From positions 186,001 to 250,000 of the forward strand of contig JBBQBI010000002.1 of the NCBI GenBank assembly GCA_038363005.1: 64,000 nt of DNA, read 5' to 3'. The notes under the pieces were generated by a model. It searched no databases. It was not told where the DNA came from and saw only the letters and a list, made by a program, of their open reading frames with translations. The position numbers and the translations under genes are program-made. Source of the stretch: JAKOWB01 sp038363005. Its GTDB lineage: Bacteria; Pseudomonadota; Alphaproteobacteria; Kiloniellales; JACOMY01. This document shows positions 28,101 to 36,548 of this stretch, piece after piece; position 1 is the first letter of the stretch; every line of letters begins with the position of its first letter.

Positions 28101-29528
28101 CTACTGGTCGATGCGCACCGCGACCCACTGGTAGTCACCGGCGCGATACAGCAGCAGCGTGACCACGCGGTAGCCGTCCGCCTTGGCCTTCTCGATGTGC
28201 TTGGTCACCTCGCCGGCGGTGGCGACCTCTTCCTGGTCGACCTCGACGATGATGTCACCGACCTGCACATCCTTGGCCGCGGCGCTGCCCTTGGGCGCTA
28301 CCTCGGTGACCACGACACCCTTGATCTGGTCGTCGATGGCGTACTGCTGGCGCAGCTCCTTGGTCAGGCTGGACAGCGTGACGCCCAGTTCCTTGACCTT
28401 GCCGTTGGTTGCCGCGCTGGGCGGCGTGGAGCCGCTGGTGGCGGCGATGGCCTCTTCGGTCAGCTCGCCCAGCGTGACCTGCACGGTCACCGGCTCGCCC
28501 TTGCGCCAGACCACCACATCGACCGCCTTGCCGATCGGCGTCTCGGCCACCATCCGCGGCAGCTTGCGGCTGTCGGGCACGGTGCGGCCGTCGAAGGTGA
28601 CGATCACGTCGCCCTGCTCGACGCCCGCCTTGGCGGCCGGGCCGTCGGGTGTGACCGCGGCCACCAGGGCGCCGTGCGGCTTGTCCATGCGCAGGCCCTC
28701 GGCCAGTTCCTCGGTCACGTTCTGGATGCGCACGCCGAGCCAGCCACGCCGGACCTCGCCGAACTCGCGCAGCTGGTCGATGACGTTCTTGGCGATGGCC
28801 GAGGGGATGGCGAAGCCGATGCCGACTGAACCGCCCGACGGCGAGTAGATCGCCGAGTTCACGCCGATCACCTGGCCGGCGATGTTGAACATCGGGCCGC
28901 CCGAGTTGCCGCGGTTGATCGCCGCGTCGGTCTGCAGGAAGTCGTCGTAGGGGCCGGAGTTGATGTCGCGGCCGCTGGCCGAGACGATGCCGGCGGTCAC
29001 CGTGCCGCCCAGGCCGAAGGGATTGCCGATGGCAATGACCCAGTCACCGATGCGCGCCTTGTTGCTGTCGCCCCAGGAGGTGGCCGGCAGCGGCGTCGGG
29101 CTGTCGACCTTGAGCAGCGCCAGGTCGCTCTTCTCGTCGCTGCCGATCAAGGTCGCCGGCAGCACCGTGTCGTCACTGAGCCGCACCGAGATCTGGTCGG
29201 CCCCGGCGATGACGTGGTGGTTGGTGACGATGTAGCCGGCGGGATCGATGATGAAGCCGGAGCCCAGGGCCGAGGCCTCTGGCATGCCCTCGGGCCCGAG
29301 GTACTCGTCGAAGAACTCCTCGAACTGCCCGGCCTCGGGGCCGGACAGGTGCTGCGTGGTGGCGATATTGACCACGGTGGGCAGCAGCTGCTCGACCAGG
29401 TCGGCGAAGGATTCCGGCGCCGGCGCCGCCACCGCGGGGGCGACGACGAAGGGGCTGGCCAGGGCCGGAACCGCCAGGGTGGCGGCCAGGGCCAGGCTAC
29501 GGAGGGTGGACAGGCGAAGGATCTGCAT
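28101..29528 (-). CDS. degP: DegP/HtrA-type periplasmic serine protease
   Basis: Periplasmic quality-control protease and chaperone, 475 residues. Signal peptide: residues 1 to ~35 (MQILRLSTLRSLALAATLAV...). The protease domain shows His105 (TNHHVIAG), Asp135 (KSDLALLKV) and Ser209 (RGNSGGPMF), so it is catalytically complete. Two PDZ domains follow (about 245-345, with the GWLGVRIQNV start, and about 375-470). An in-frame extension to 29618 lacks a site. It is the last gene after hflK, hflC and DUF2065 in the same direction, the usual alphaproteobacterial order. It sits tail to tail with the FHA-peptidase genes, a different trypsin-fold branch. Confidence 0.95.
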   Translation of the reverse strand: MQILRLSTLRSLALAATLAVPALASPFVVAPAVAAPAPESFADLVEQLLPTVVNIATTQHLSGPEAGQFEEFFDEYLGPEGMPEASALGSGFIIDPAGYIVTNHHVIAGADQISVRLSDDTVLPATLIGSDEKSDLALLKVDSPTPLPATSWGDSNKARIGDWVIAIGNPFGLGGTVTAGIVSASGRDINSGPYDDFLQTDAAINRGNSGGPMFNIAGQVIGVNSAIYSPSGGSVGIGFAIPSAIAKNVIDQLREFGEVRRGWLGVRIQNVTEELAEGLRMDKPHGALVAAVTPDGPAAKAGVEQGDVIVTFDGRTVPDSRKLPRMVAETPIGKAVDVVVWRKGEPVTVQVTLGELTEEAIAATSGSTPPSAATNGKVKELGVTLSSLTKELRQQYAIDDQIKGVVVTEVAPKGSAAAKDVQVGDIIVEVDQEEVATAGEVTKHIEKAKADGYRVVTLLLYRAGDYQWVAVRIDQ

Positions 29529-29738
29529 GGACGGACGCCACTCCCTAGGCGAAGACCGGCGGGGACGGTCGTTTGGGCGACCCCGCGGTGATGTTGGCCA
29601 CGACGAGCGCGGCGGCAAGGCTGGTCAAGTCAACGTTACCCGATCCTGAAGCCTACTCGACGGGTGCGGGTACCGGTGCAGGGGGCATGACGCCGCAGCT
29701 TCACGGCGGAACTGTGGCCTTGCCGGACCCAAGTGTGA

Positions 29739-29921
29739 TCAGCGCAACATCCAGTAGAGCACGGCCCCAAGGCTGGCGACACCCAGTCCATAGCTGCGCA
29801 GGCGCTCCGCCCCCAGGGCATCGAGCAGCTCAATCAGCTGGCGCAGGCGGTGTGGCACCAGGGCCACCACCAGGCCCTCGACCACCAGGACCAGCGCCAG
29901 GGCAGGCCACAGATCGGACAT
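29739..29921 (-). CDS. DUF2065 family small membrane protein
   Basis: A 60-residue protein with two membrane helices: LWPALALVLVVEGLVVALVP near the N-terminus and LGVASLGAVLYWMLR at the end. It matches DUF2065 (YjeT-like), whose gene usually lies beside hflK/hflC. The function is unknown. It lies 72 bases after hflC. The 210 bases between it and degP contain no other gene I can support. Confidence 0.88.
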   Translation of the reverse strand: MSDLWPALALVLVVEGLVVALVPHRLRQLIELLDALGAERLRSYGLGVASLGAVLYWMLR

Positions 29922-29993
29922 GGGTGCAGCCTAGCGGGGTCGGTCGCCGCCGCCCAGCCTGCGTTGGCAGCGGGCGGCGGCCGGCGGACGGCG

Positions 29994-30935
29994 TCAGTTC
30001 TGCGAGTCGCTGGCGCCGCTGCCCGAACCAGTCGCCTTCATGGTGTCCAGCGGCGGCACGCCGTCGGCGTTCTGGAAGTAGCTGAAGAACTCGCCGTTGG
30101 TGGTCAGCACCAGGTAGCTGTTCTTCTCGTCCACCGATGCCCGATAGGCCTCCATGGTCCGGTAGAACTGGAAGAAGCTCGGGTCCTTGCCATAGGCTTC
30201 GTTCAGGATCGCGGTGCGCTGGGCGTCGCCCTCGCCGCGGGCGATGGAGGACTGCTTGGTCGCCTCGGCGCGGATGACCGTGGCTTCGCGGTCGGCCTGG
30301 CCGATGATGGTCTGGCGAATTTCCTCACCCTGGGCGCGGAAGTCGGCGGCGTCGCGCTGACGCTCGGCGCGCATGCGCTCGTAGACAGATTCGCTGACCT
30401 CCGGTGCCAGGTCGGCACGGCCGATACGCAGGTCGACGATGACGATGCCGAAGTCGGTGGCGACATCCTGCACCTGCTTGTTCACCTGGGTGCGGATCTG
30501 CTCCATCAGCGCGCTGCGGCGGGTCGAGAGCACGTCGGCCAGCGACACGTCGCCCAGCACGCCGCGAATCGAGTCGTTGACGATTGGCGACAGGCGGCCG
30601 TCCAGGCCGGATTCGGTCTGCACCGCCTGGATGAAGCGCAGCGGATTGATCACGCGGTAGCGCACGAAGGCGTCGACCACCAGGCGCAGGTTGCCGCGCA
30701 GCACGATGGTCAGCGCCGGCGGGTCGACACTGAGGATGCGCTTGTCGACATAGGCGATGTCCTGCACGAAGGGCAGCTTGAAGTGCAGGCCCGGCGTCTC
30801 GACCGTGCGGATCGGTTTGCCGAACTGCAGCACGATGGCCTGCTGAGTCTGGTGCACGGTGAAGGTGGAGGAGTAGCCGGCGATGCCGAGAACCAGCACC
30901 AGGATGCCAGCGATCAGGGGAATCTTTCCGTTCAT
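29994..30935 (-). CDS. hflC: HflC, FtsH protease modulator subunit
   Basis: SPFH/stomatin-family membrane protein, 313 residues, partner of HflK in the periplasm-facing complex that restrains the FtsH AAA protease. It has an N-terminal membrane anchor (IPLIAGILVLVLGIAGYSS), then the SPFH domain (VHQTQQAIVLQFGKPIRTVE, TPGLHFKLPFVQDIAYVDKR). A long coiled coil rich in Arg/Glu/Ala follows (RMRAERQRDAADFRAQGEEI), with the family-typical DPSFFQFYRTMEAYRAS. The hflK stop lies 11 bases upstream, so they are co-transcribed. Confidence 0.95.
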   Translation of the reverse strand: MNGKIPLIAGILVLVLGIAGYSSTFTVHQTQQAIVLQFGKPIRTVETPGLHFKLPFVQDIAYVDKRILSVDPPALTIVLRGNLRLVVDAFVRYRVINPLRFIQAVQTESGLDGRLSPIVNDSIRGVLGDVSLADVLSTRRSALMEQIRTQVNKQVQDVATDFGIVIVDLRIGRADLAPEVSESVYERMRAERQRDAADFRAQGEEIRQTIIGQADREATVIRAEATKQSSIARGEGDAQRTAILNEAYGKDPSFFQFYRTMEAYRASVDEKNSYLVLTTNGEFFSYFQNADGVPPLDTMKATGSGSGASDSQN

Positions 30936-30946
30936 GTGCGTGTCCC

Positions 30947-32194
30947 CTACTTCCCGTCGCCGCGCGGCTTGTTAAGTTCGTTTAGCGGCAAATAGGGCAC
31001 GGTGCCCTCCAGCGTCGGGTCCAGGATCATCTTCTGGGTGTTCGCCAGCACCGCCTGCAGCGTCTCGATGTAGAGCCGGCGGCGGGTCAGTTCCGGTGCC
31101 TTGGCGTACTCGGTATAGACCGAGATGAAGCGTCCGGCCTCGCCTTCCGCTTCCTTCACCACCTGCTCCTTGTAGGCTTGCGCCTGCTGGATCAGCTGGG
31201 CGGCCTCGCCGCGTGCCTCGGGCACCACCTTGTTGCGGTAGGCTTCGGCCTCGTTGCGGGCACGGTCACGGTCCTGCTGGGCGCGCTGCACGTCTTCGAA
31301 GGCGTCGATGACCTGGGCCGGCGCCTGGGCGTCCTGCAGCGACAGGCCGGTGATCTGGATGCCGGCATTGTAGGAGTCCAGGATGCCCTGGATCAGGATG
31401 CGGGTCTCGCTCGCCACCTCTTCGCGTGCCTCGGTCAGGGCCGGCTGAATATCGGTCTGGCCCATCACCTCGCGCATGGCGCTTTCCGCCACCGCCTTGA
31501 TGGTGATTTCCGGGTCGCGCAGGTTGAACAGGTACTGCCCGGCATTGGCGACGCGCCACTGCACGGTGAATTCGATGTCGATGATGTTCTGGTCCTGGGT
31601 CAGCATCAGGCTTTCTTCCAGGCGCTCGGTCTTGCGACCGGTGCTGCTGTTGGCAAAGCCGATATCGATCTGCCGCACCTGCTCGACGTTCGGCGTTTCC
31701 GCCGTCTCGATCGGCCAGGGCAGATGCCAGTGCAGGCCCGAGGGAGCCGGATTGTTCGGATTGACCCATTCGCCGAAGCGCAGCACGACGCCCTGCTCGC
31801 CGGGCTCGACACGGTAGAAGCCGGTCGCCAGCCACAGGCCGATCAACACGACGATACCGAGGAGCAAGCCCTTGCCGCCCAGTCCGCCCGAGGGCAGGAG
31901 GCGCTTCACCCGGTCCTGGCTGCGCTTGATGAGGTCTTCCAGGTCATTGGGCCGCCGGCCGCCACCGAAGGGGCCCTGGCCGTTGTTGTTGCCGCCGCCA
32001 CCGGTGCCGCCGCCGCGTCCCCAGGGACCGCCGCCACCACCTTGGCCGCCACCGCCCTGGCCGCCACCGCCCTGGCCGCCGCCGCCGGTACCGCCGCTGC
32101 CACCCTGGCCGCCGTTACCGCCCGTGCCGCCACCTGAGCCACCCTGGCCACCGCCGCCCCATGGTCCGCCCGATCCGCCTTGATTCCAGGGCAT
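30947..32194 (-). CDS. hflK: HflK, FtsH protease modulator subunit
   Basis: A 415-residue SPFH protein paired with HflC. The first ~85 residues are an extreme Gly/Gln-rich, Pro-poor disordered segment (GGTGGNGGQGGSGG-type runs), longer than in E. coli HflK. The membrane helix is LLLGIVVLIGLWLATGFYRV, and the SPFH domain has VEPGEQGVVLRFGEWVNPN. QDRDRARNEAEAYRNKVVPEA is a coiled coil, and the end contains LYIETLQAVLANTQKMILDP. The Gly-rich leader is encoded by repetitive GC-rich DNA at about 31950-32190. Confidence 0.95.
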   Translation of the reverse strand: MPWNQGGSGGPWGGGGQGGSGGGTGGNGGQGGSGGTGGGGQGGGGQGGGGQGGGGGPWGRGGGTGGGGNNNGQGPFGGGRRPNDLEDLIKRSQDRVKRLLPSGGLGGKGLLLGIVVLIGLWLATGFYRVEPGEQGVVLRFGEWVNPNNPAPSGLHWHLPWPIETAETPNVEQVRQIDIGFANSSTGRKTERLEESLMLTQDQNIIDIEFTVQWRVANAGQYLFNLRDPEITIKAVAESAMREVMGQTDIQPALTEAREEVASETRILIQGILDSYNAGIQITGLSLQDAQAPAQVIDAFEDVQRAQQDRDRARNEAEAYRNKVVPEARGEAAQLIQQAQAYKEQVVKEAEGEAGRFISVYTEYAKAPELTRRRLYIETLQAVLANTQKMILDPTLEGTVPYLPLNELNKPRGDGK

Positions 32195-32388
32195 AAGTGA
32201 GTTCCCCCGTCCTTGTTCGCGCCACGCTGCGGCCCTTTGCCTGCGGGCGTCCTACCATTTCACCGCCGGCCTGACTATATGGTGCGGTCGAACGGCAAGG
32301 TTCGTCGCACCCCGATCAGGGCCGGCGTCCTAAGCGATATTGGCCCGCGGGGCGGGCATTGCAAGCAGGCGTGGAAGGGAAGCTGTCG

Positions 32389-33579
32389 ATGGCGCGCGTA
32401 ACCGAGAGCGAGGTGATGGCGGCGCTGCGGGCCCTGAACGACCCGGGCAGCGGGCGCGACCTGGTCGCCGCCGGCCTGGTGCAGGGCCTGGTGGTGAAGG
32501 ACGGCAACGTGCAGTTCGTGCTCGAGGTCGATCCCGCCCAGGGCGCCAAGCTGGAGCCGCTGCGCCAGGCGGCCGAGCAGGCCGTGCTGGCGCTGCCCGG
32601 CGTCACCTCGGCCACCGCCATCCTGACCGCGCACCGCGGCGCCGCCCCAGCGGCGCGCGGCGCGGCGCCGGCCCATGATCATGGGCACGGGCACAGCCAC
32701 GACCATGGGCATGAGCATGGCAAGCCGGCCGCCGCCGCCCAGCGCCCGCCGCTGCCCGGCCAGCCCAAGGCGGCGCTGCCCGGCATCCGCAGCATCATCG
32801 CGGTGGCCAGCGGCAAGGGCGGCGTCGGCAAGTCCACCACGGCGACCAACCTGGCGCTGGCGTTGCAGGCGCAGGGCCTTAAGGTCGGCATGCTGGACGC
32901 CGACATCTATGGCCCCTCGCAGCCCCGCCTGATGGGCCTGACCGGCCGGCCGCAGTCGCCCGACGGCAAGCACATCATCCCGCACAAGGTGGCCGGCGTG
33001 CCGGTCATGTCGATCGGCTTCCTGGTGGCCGAGGACACGGCGATGATCTGGCGCGGGCCCATGGTGCAGTCGGCGCTGATGCAGATGCTGCGCGACGTGG
33101 AGTGGGGGCCGCTCGACTGCCTGATCGTCGACCTGCCGCCGGGCACCGGCGACGCCCAGCTGACCATGGCGCAGCAGGTGCCGCTGACCGGCGCGGTGAT
33201 CGTCTCCACACCGCAGGACATCGCGCTGCTCGACGTCAAGAAGTCGATCGCCATGTTCCGCAAGGTCGACGTGCCGATCCTCGGCCTGGTGGAGAACATG
33301 AGCGTCTTCGTCTGCCCCAACTGCGGTCACGAGAGTCATATCTTCAGCCACGGCGGCGCGCGGGCGGAGGCGGCGAAGCAGGACATCGCCTTCCTTGGCG
33401 AGGTGCCGCTCGACATCAAGATCCGCGAGACCTCGGACGCCGGCAAGCCGATCGTGCTGCACTATCCCGACAGCCCGCAGGCCGAAAGCTATCGCCGCAT
33501 CGCCCGCCAGGTCTGGGCCGCCGCCGAGGCGCAGCTGGCCGGCGGCACGCGCGAAGGCCCGAAGATCACCATGCAGTAG
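32389..33579 (+). CDS. Mrp/ApbC (NBP35-type) Fe-S cluster carrier ATPase
   Basis: P-loop ATPase of 396 residues that carries or inserts Fe-S clusters. The N-terminal MIP18/DUF59 domain spans ~1-85 (VTESEVMAALRALNDPGSG). A linker holds a striking His/Asp/Gly stretch at ~96-110. The ATPase core has the deviant Walker A GKGGVGKS (142-149), DADIYGPSQPRLMGL and DLPPGTGDAQLTM. The cluster-binding CPNCGH motif is near the C-terminus. ATG 32389 after GGAAGGGAAG is preferred over an in-frame TTG at 32359. The gene is divergent from hflK. Confidence 0.93.
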   Translation: MARVTESEVMAALRALNDPGSGRDLVAAGLVQGLVVKDGNVQFVLEVDPAQGAKLEPLRQAAEQAVLALPGVTSATAILTAHRGAAPAARGAAPAHDHGHGHSHDHGHEHGKPAAAAQRPPLPGQPKAALPGIRSIIAVASGKGGVGKSTTATNLALALQAQGLKVGMLDADIYGPSQPRLMGLTGRPQSPDGKHIIPHKVAGVPVMSIGFLVAEDTAMIWRGPMVQSALMQMLRDVEWGPLDCLIVDLPPGTGDAQLTMAQQVPLTGAVIVSTPQDIALLDVKKSIAMFRKVDVPILGLVENMSVFVCPNCGHESHIFSHGGARAEAAKQDIAFLGEVPLDIKIRETSDAGKPIVLHYPDSPQAESYRRIARQVWAAAEAQLAGGTREGPKITMQ

Positions 33580-33588
33580 GGCTGCCAG

Positions 33589-33975
33589 GTGCGTGGCCGG
33601 CTGAAAGCCTGGGCCAAGGCCCTCAAGCGCGACGTCATGGCGCTCTATCTAGCGATGCGCGACCCGCGCGTGCCCTGGCCGGCCAAGGTGCTGGCAGCCA
33701 TGGTCGTCGGCTATGCGCTGAGCCCGATCGACCTGATTCCAGACTTCATCCCCGTGCTCGGGCTGTTGGACGACCTCATCCTGCTGCCGCTGGGTATCCT
33801 GCTGGTGATCCGCCTGATCCCGCCGGCGGTCATGGCCGAGCTGCGCGACCAGGCGGCCGCCCGCCTGGACCAGCCGCGGCTGCGCGGCCGGGTGGCGGTG
33901 TTGGTCATCGTCGGCCTCTGGTTGCTGCTGGCCCTCTGGCTGGGGCGCTATTTGGTCCGCCAACTCGGCTGGTGA
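33589..33975 (+). CDS. DUF1232 (YkvA-like) membrane protein
   Basis: A 128-residue protein starting at GTG 33589, nine bases after the Mrp gene. The DUF1232 core is obvious: ALYLAMRDPRVPWPAKVLAA followed by GYALSPIDLIPDFIPVLGLL and DDLILLPLGILL. A further C-terminal helix (VAVLVIVGLWLLLALWL) adds a membrane span. The family function is unknown. Position suggests co-transcription with the Fe-S carrier, but no functional link is shown. Confidence 0.9.
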   Translation: MRGRLKAWAKALKRDVMALYLAMRDPRVPWPAKVLAAMVVGYALSPIDLIPDFIPVLGLLDDLILLPLGILLVIRLIPPAVMAELRDQAAARLDQPRLRGRVAVLVIVGLWLLLALWLGRYLVRQLGW

Positions 33976-34070
33976 CGGTCAGGCCGCGGCGGAATCGCGG
34001 CAACGTGAAGCGACGTGGTTGGTGCCGCGGGCCTTGGCACCGCTAGCCTGCGGTCCGGAGGTACCCCCCC

Positions 34071-34508
34071 ATGAGTCTGTTCCGTCTCGCCCTGGCCGCC
34101 CTGCTGTTCCTCGCCACGCCGGCGCTGGCGCAGCCGCCGGTCTTCCAGACCGATGGCGTGGCGATCCGCGGCCACGACCCAGTCGCTTACTTCACCACCG
34201 GCCAGCCGACACCAGGCGCCGCGGACATCACCACCGACTACGGCGGCGCCACCTGGCGCTTCGCCACGGCGGAGAACCGCGCGCTCTTCCTGCTGGAGCC
34301 GGCAAAGTACGCGCCGCAGTACGGTGGCTATTGCGCCTATGGCATGACGGTGGGGCAGAAGGTGCCGGTCGACCCGGCGGCCTGGAGCATCGTCGACGGC
34401 AAGCTCTACCTGAACAACTCGCTGGCGGTGCGTGATCGCTGGTCGCAGGACCCGGCCGGCAACATCGGCAAGGCCGACGGCGAGTGGTCCGCGGTCAAGA
34501 ACCAGTAG
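34071..34508 (+). CDS. exported YHS domain-containing protein
   Basis: A 145-residue periplasmic protein with a signal peptide (MSLFRLALAALLFLATPALA, then QPPVF). The mature part is a YHS-type domain: VAIRGHDPVAYFTTGQP, TWRFATAENRALFLLEPAKY, APQYGGYCAYGMTVGQKV and the final WSQDPAGNIGKADGEW. These small proteins are widespread and may bind metal. The function is unproven. The last 14 bases overlap the end of the convergent thyX gene. Confidence 0.88.
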   Translation: MSLFRLALAALLFLATPALAQPPVFQTDGVAIRGHDPVAYFTTGQPTPGAADITTDYGGATWRFATAENRALFLLEPAKYAPQYGGYCAYGMTVGQKVPVDPAAWSIVDGKLYLNNSLAVRDRWSQDPAGNIGKADGEWSAVKNQ

Positions 34509-35457
34509 GCCGACCGAGAGACTCCATCAGCTCGCGCCACTCGCGCGCGCCCATGCCGCTGGTGGCCTGGGTCACCGCTTCGCCGGCCAGCAGGCGCTTC
34601 ACCACGTCGAGGCCCTGGGACGACAGCTCCAGCCCGCCCTGGATGTAGTCGGCGAAGGCCTGGTAGGTCAGCGGCACCCAGCGCTTCACTGTTTCCAGCA
34701 TGGCTTCGGCGTAAACGCGGATCTCGTACTGCGCGTGCGCGTCGGCGCGCAGCATCAGGAAGTGCAGCAGGTTGTGGAGGTCTACCTTCCAGTACCACTG
34801 CGTATAGAAGTTCACCGGCAGATTCATGCGCGCCAGCTCGCGCGCCAGGCCCTGGCGGTCGGGGTCGATGCTGGAGCCGTCGGCGCGCTCGTTCAGCAGG
34901 CGCTCGTAGTGGTCATAGGCCTGCTCGGCGTCGCCCTTCAGGATGGCCAGCGCCTCGGCGGCTTCCGCGCCCTGCAGCACGTCACCGCGGCCCTGGCGGT
35001 TGGCCGCCGACTGGGCGGCTAGCTGTTCCGGCGCCGGCACGTAGAACTCGCGGTCGAGGATGGAATAGCGGCCGGAGTACTCGTTCACATTGGCAGTGCG
35101 GTGGCGGATCCATTGCCGCGCCACGAAGATCGGCAGCTTCACGTGGTACTTGATCTCGCACATCTCGAAGGGCGTGGTGTGGCGGTGCCGCAGCAGGTAG
35201 CGGATCAGGCCGGCGTCTTCCTGCACCTTCTTGGTGCCCTTGCCGTAGGACACCCGCGCCGCCTGCACCACCGCCGCGTCGTCGCCCATGTAGTCGATGA
35301 CGCGCACGAAGCCGTGGTCGAGCACCGGCAGCGGCTCATAGAGGATCTCCTCCAGCGCCGGCACCACGGCGCGCCGCGTCTCAAAGCGCTGGCGCGTCAA
35401 CTCGCCGATCTCGGCTTCCTGCTGCTGGGTGAGGCGGGCTTTGCGGTCGGCCGTCAT
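34495..35457 (-). CDS. thyX: FAD-dependent thymidylate synthase ThyX
   Basis: Flavin-dependent synthase that methylates dUMP to dTMP with methylenetetrahydrofolate, 320 residues. The diagnostic ThyX motif RHR-x7-S is present (Arg118-His119-Arg120, Ser128, in RHRTANVNEYSGRYS). Also visible are the upstream LLRHRHTTPFEM helix and the C-terminal NLLHFLMLRADAHAQYEIRV and YAEAM segments. It is about 70 residues longer than the minimal ThyX because of N- and C-terminal extensions, as usual in alphaproteobacteria. It implies that the cell need not carry ThyA. It is divergent from the tmRNA region. Confidence 0.95.
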   Translation of the reverse strand: MTADRKARLTQQQEAEIGELTRQRFETRRAVVPALEEILYEPLPVLDHGFVRVIDYMGDDAAVVQAARVSYGKGTKKVQEDAGLIRYLLRHRHTTPFEMCEIKYHVKLPIFVARQWIRHRTANVNEYSGRYSILDREFYVPAPEQLAAQSAANRQGRGDVLQGAEAAEALAILKGDAEQAYDHYERLLNERADGSSIDPDRQGLARELARMNLPVNFYTQWYWKVDLHNLLHFLMLRADAHAQYEIRVYAEAMLETVKRWVPLTYQAFADYIQGGLELSSQGLDVVKRLLAGEAVTQATSGMGAREWRELMESLGRPTGS

Positions 35458-35480
35458 GGTCCCTCGGTCATCCCCTTGCC

Positions 35481-35506
35481 GTCATCCCGGCCAGGGCCAG
35501 GATGAC
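35481..35506. repeat. short GTCATCC/GGATGAC inverted repeat
   Basis: GTCATCC, a 12-base centre CGGCCAGGGCCA, then GGATGAC. The ends match those of the larger element at 1622-1738, so this may be a minimal or deleted copy. It lies between the divergent thyX and tmRNA genes, 24 bases upstream of the thyX start. Confidence 0.45.
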
Positions 35507-35584
35507 ACCGGAATAGTATGTCGCAAGCGAGTCTGGCCCCCTAATTCTCGCCCCCCTTTCTTAATCCCGGCCGAGTGCCTACAT

Positions 35585-35880
35585 TGGGAGGGTCGGGAAA
35601 CCGACTATGGCGCTACACTGGCTTGCGGAATAAGCGTTACGGACCCGGGGGCGGTACCCGGCGCCTCCACCAGTTTCCGGGCGGTTCGATTGGACCGCCC
35701 GTTCTGGGGGCGAAATAGGATCGACGTGCGCGGTAAAGGCTTGTTGGGTGCTCGGCATGGTACCGCCGTTATCGGGCCAATTCAGAAGTGCCAACGACAA
35801 TCGCGTTGCACTCGCTGCCTAATAGGTAAGCGCGGTTCGGGGGGCACCGGGCAACAGAAGCCCCCCACTTACCTCCCGTT
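35585..35880 (+). ncRNA. ssrA: two-piece (circularly permuted) tmRNA
   Basis: Ribosome-rescue RNA of the alphaproteobacterial permuted form. The acceptor piece comes first and ends GGCGCCTCCACCA at 35672. It carries a T-arm CCGGG-GGCGGTA-CCCGG. A hairpin (GGGCGGT 35679-35685 with ACCGCCC 35694-35700) lies in the removed spacer. The coding piece starts at GGGGGCG (35706-35712), which pairs with CGCCTCC of the acceptor end with one G-U pair. The tag frame GCC AAC GAC AAT CGC GTT... at 35790-35825 gives ANDNRVALAA and two stops. Downstream GGTAAG/CTTACC and G6/C6 runs are pseudoknot elements, and CTCCC may pair with GGGAG at 35586. Exact ends are estimated. sspB begins about 120 bases downstream. 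Confidence 0.93.
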
Positions 35881-35999
35881 CGCGCGCCGTCATTCCACCC
35901 TTGACCGCTCCGCGCCACGGTGCAGGAATGCCAGCGGATTGGTCCGTCACAAGCGCACCCACAAGAGCTGCGCCGGCGGGCCTGGAAGGGACGGGACGG

Positions 36000-36548
36000 T
36001 TGACCGTGCAGAACAAGGGCCGCGAGGTCCTGCGCTATGACCTCATGCTGCAGCGGGCGCTGCGCGGCGTGCTGCGTGAGGCACTGACCGAGGTGGGCGA
36101 GCGCGGCCTGCCGGGCGACCACCACCTCTACATCACCTTCCGCACCGGCGCCCCCGGCGTCGAGATCGCCGACCATCTGCGCGCCCGCTATCCCGACGAG
36201 ATGACCATCGTGCTGCAGCACGAGTTCTGGGGCCTGGAGAGCGACGAGCAGCAGTTCCAGGTGACGCTCAGCTTCTCGGCCCGGCAGGAACGCCTGGTGA
36301 TTCCCTTCGCCGCGGTCATCGCCTTCGCCGACCCTTCGGTGCGCTTTGGCCTGCAGTTCGAGCCCTCGGCCACCGACAAGACCGACGGCAAGGGCGAGGC
36401 GCCGGCCGGCGGCGCGCCCACCGTGACCGAGGGGCAGGCCGCGCCGACCTCGGGCCAGGACGCAGAGAACCCGACCGAAGCAGGAGACAAGGGCGATGGC
36501 GAAAGCGCCGGCAAGGTCGTCACGCTCGACCGCTTCCGCAAGAAGTAA
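36000..36548 (+). CDS. sspB: SspB, ClpXP adaptor for ssrA-tagged proteins (alpha type)
   Basis: Stringent-starvation protein B homologue of about 182 residues that tethers ssrA-tagged substrates to ClpXP. Core features: REVLRYDLMLQRALRGVLRE, then GLPGDHHLYITFRTGAPGVE and PDEMTIVLQHEFWGLE, the tag-binding beta-fold of the alphaproteobacterial type. The long acidic linker ends in a basic C-terminal tail (GKVVTLDRFRKK), corresponding to the ClpX-docking peptide. The start is uncertain: TTG 36000 or GTG 36006, both after GGAAGGGACGGGACGG. An in-frame ATG at 35901 lies too near the tmRNA. Physical linkage to the tmRNA mirrors its function. Confidence 0.92.
   Translation: MTVQNKGREVLRYDLMLQRALRGVLREALTEVGERGLPGDHHLYITFRTGAPGVEIADHLRARYPDEMTIVLQHEFWGLESDEQQFQVTLSFSARQERLVIPFAAVIAFADPSVRFGLQFEPSATDKTDGKGEAPAGGAPTVTEGQAAPTSGQDAENPTEAGDKGDGESAGKVVTLDRFRKK

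Noticed and set aside
35679..35701. tRNA-like GGTTCGAT hairpin
   Set aside because: It is the spacer hairpin between the two tmRNA pieces; no cloverleaf can be built around it.
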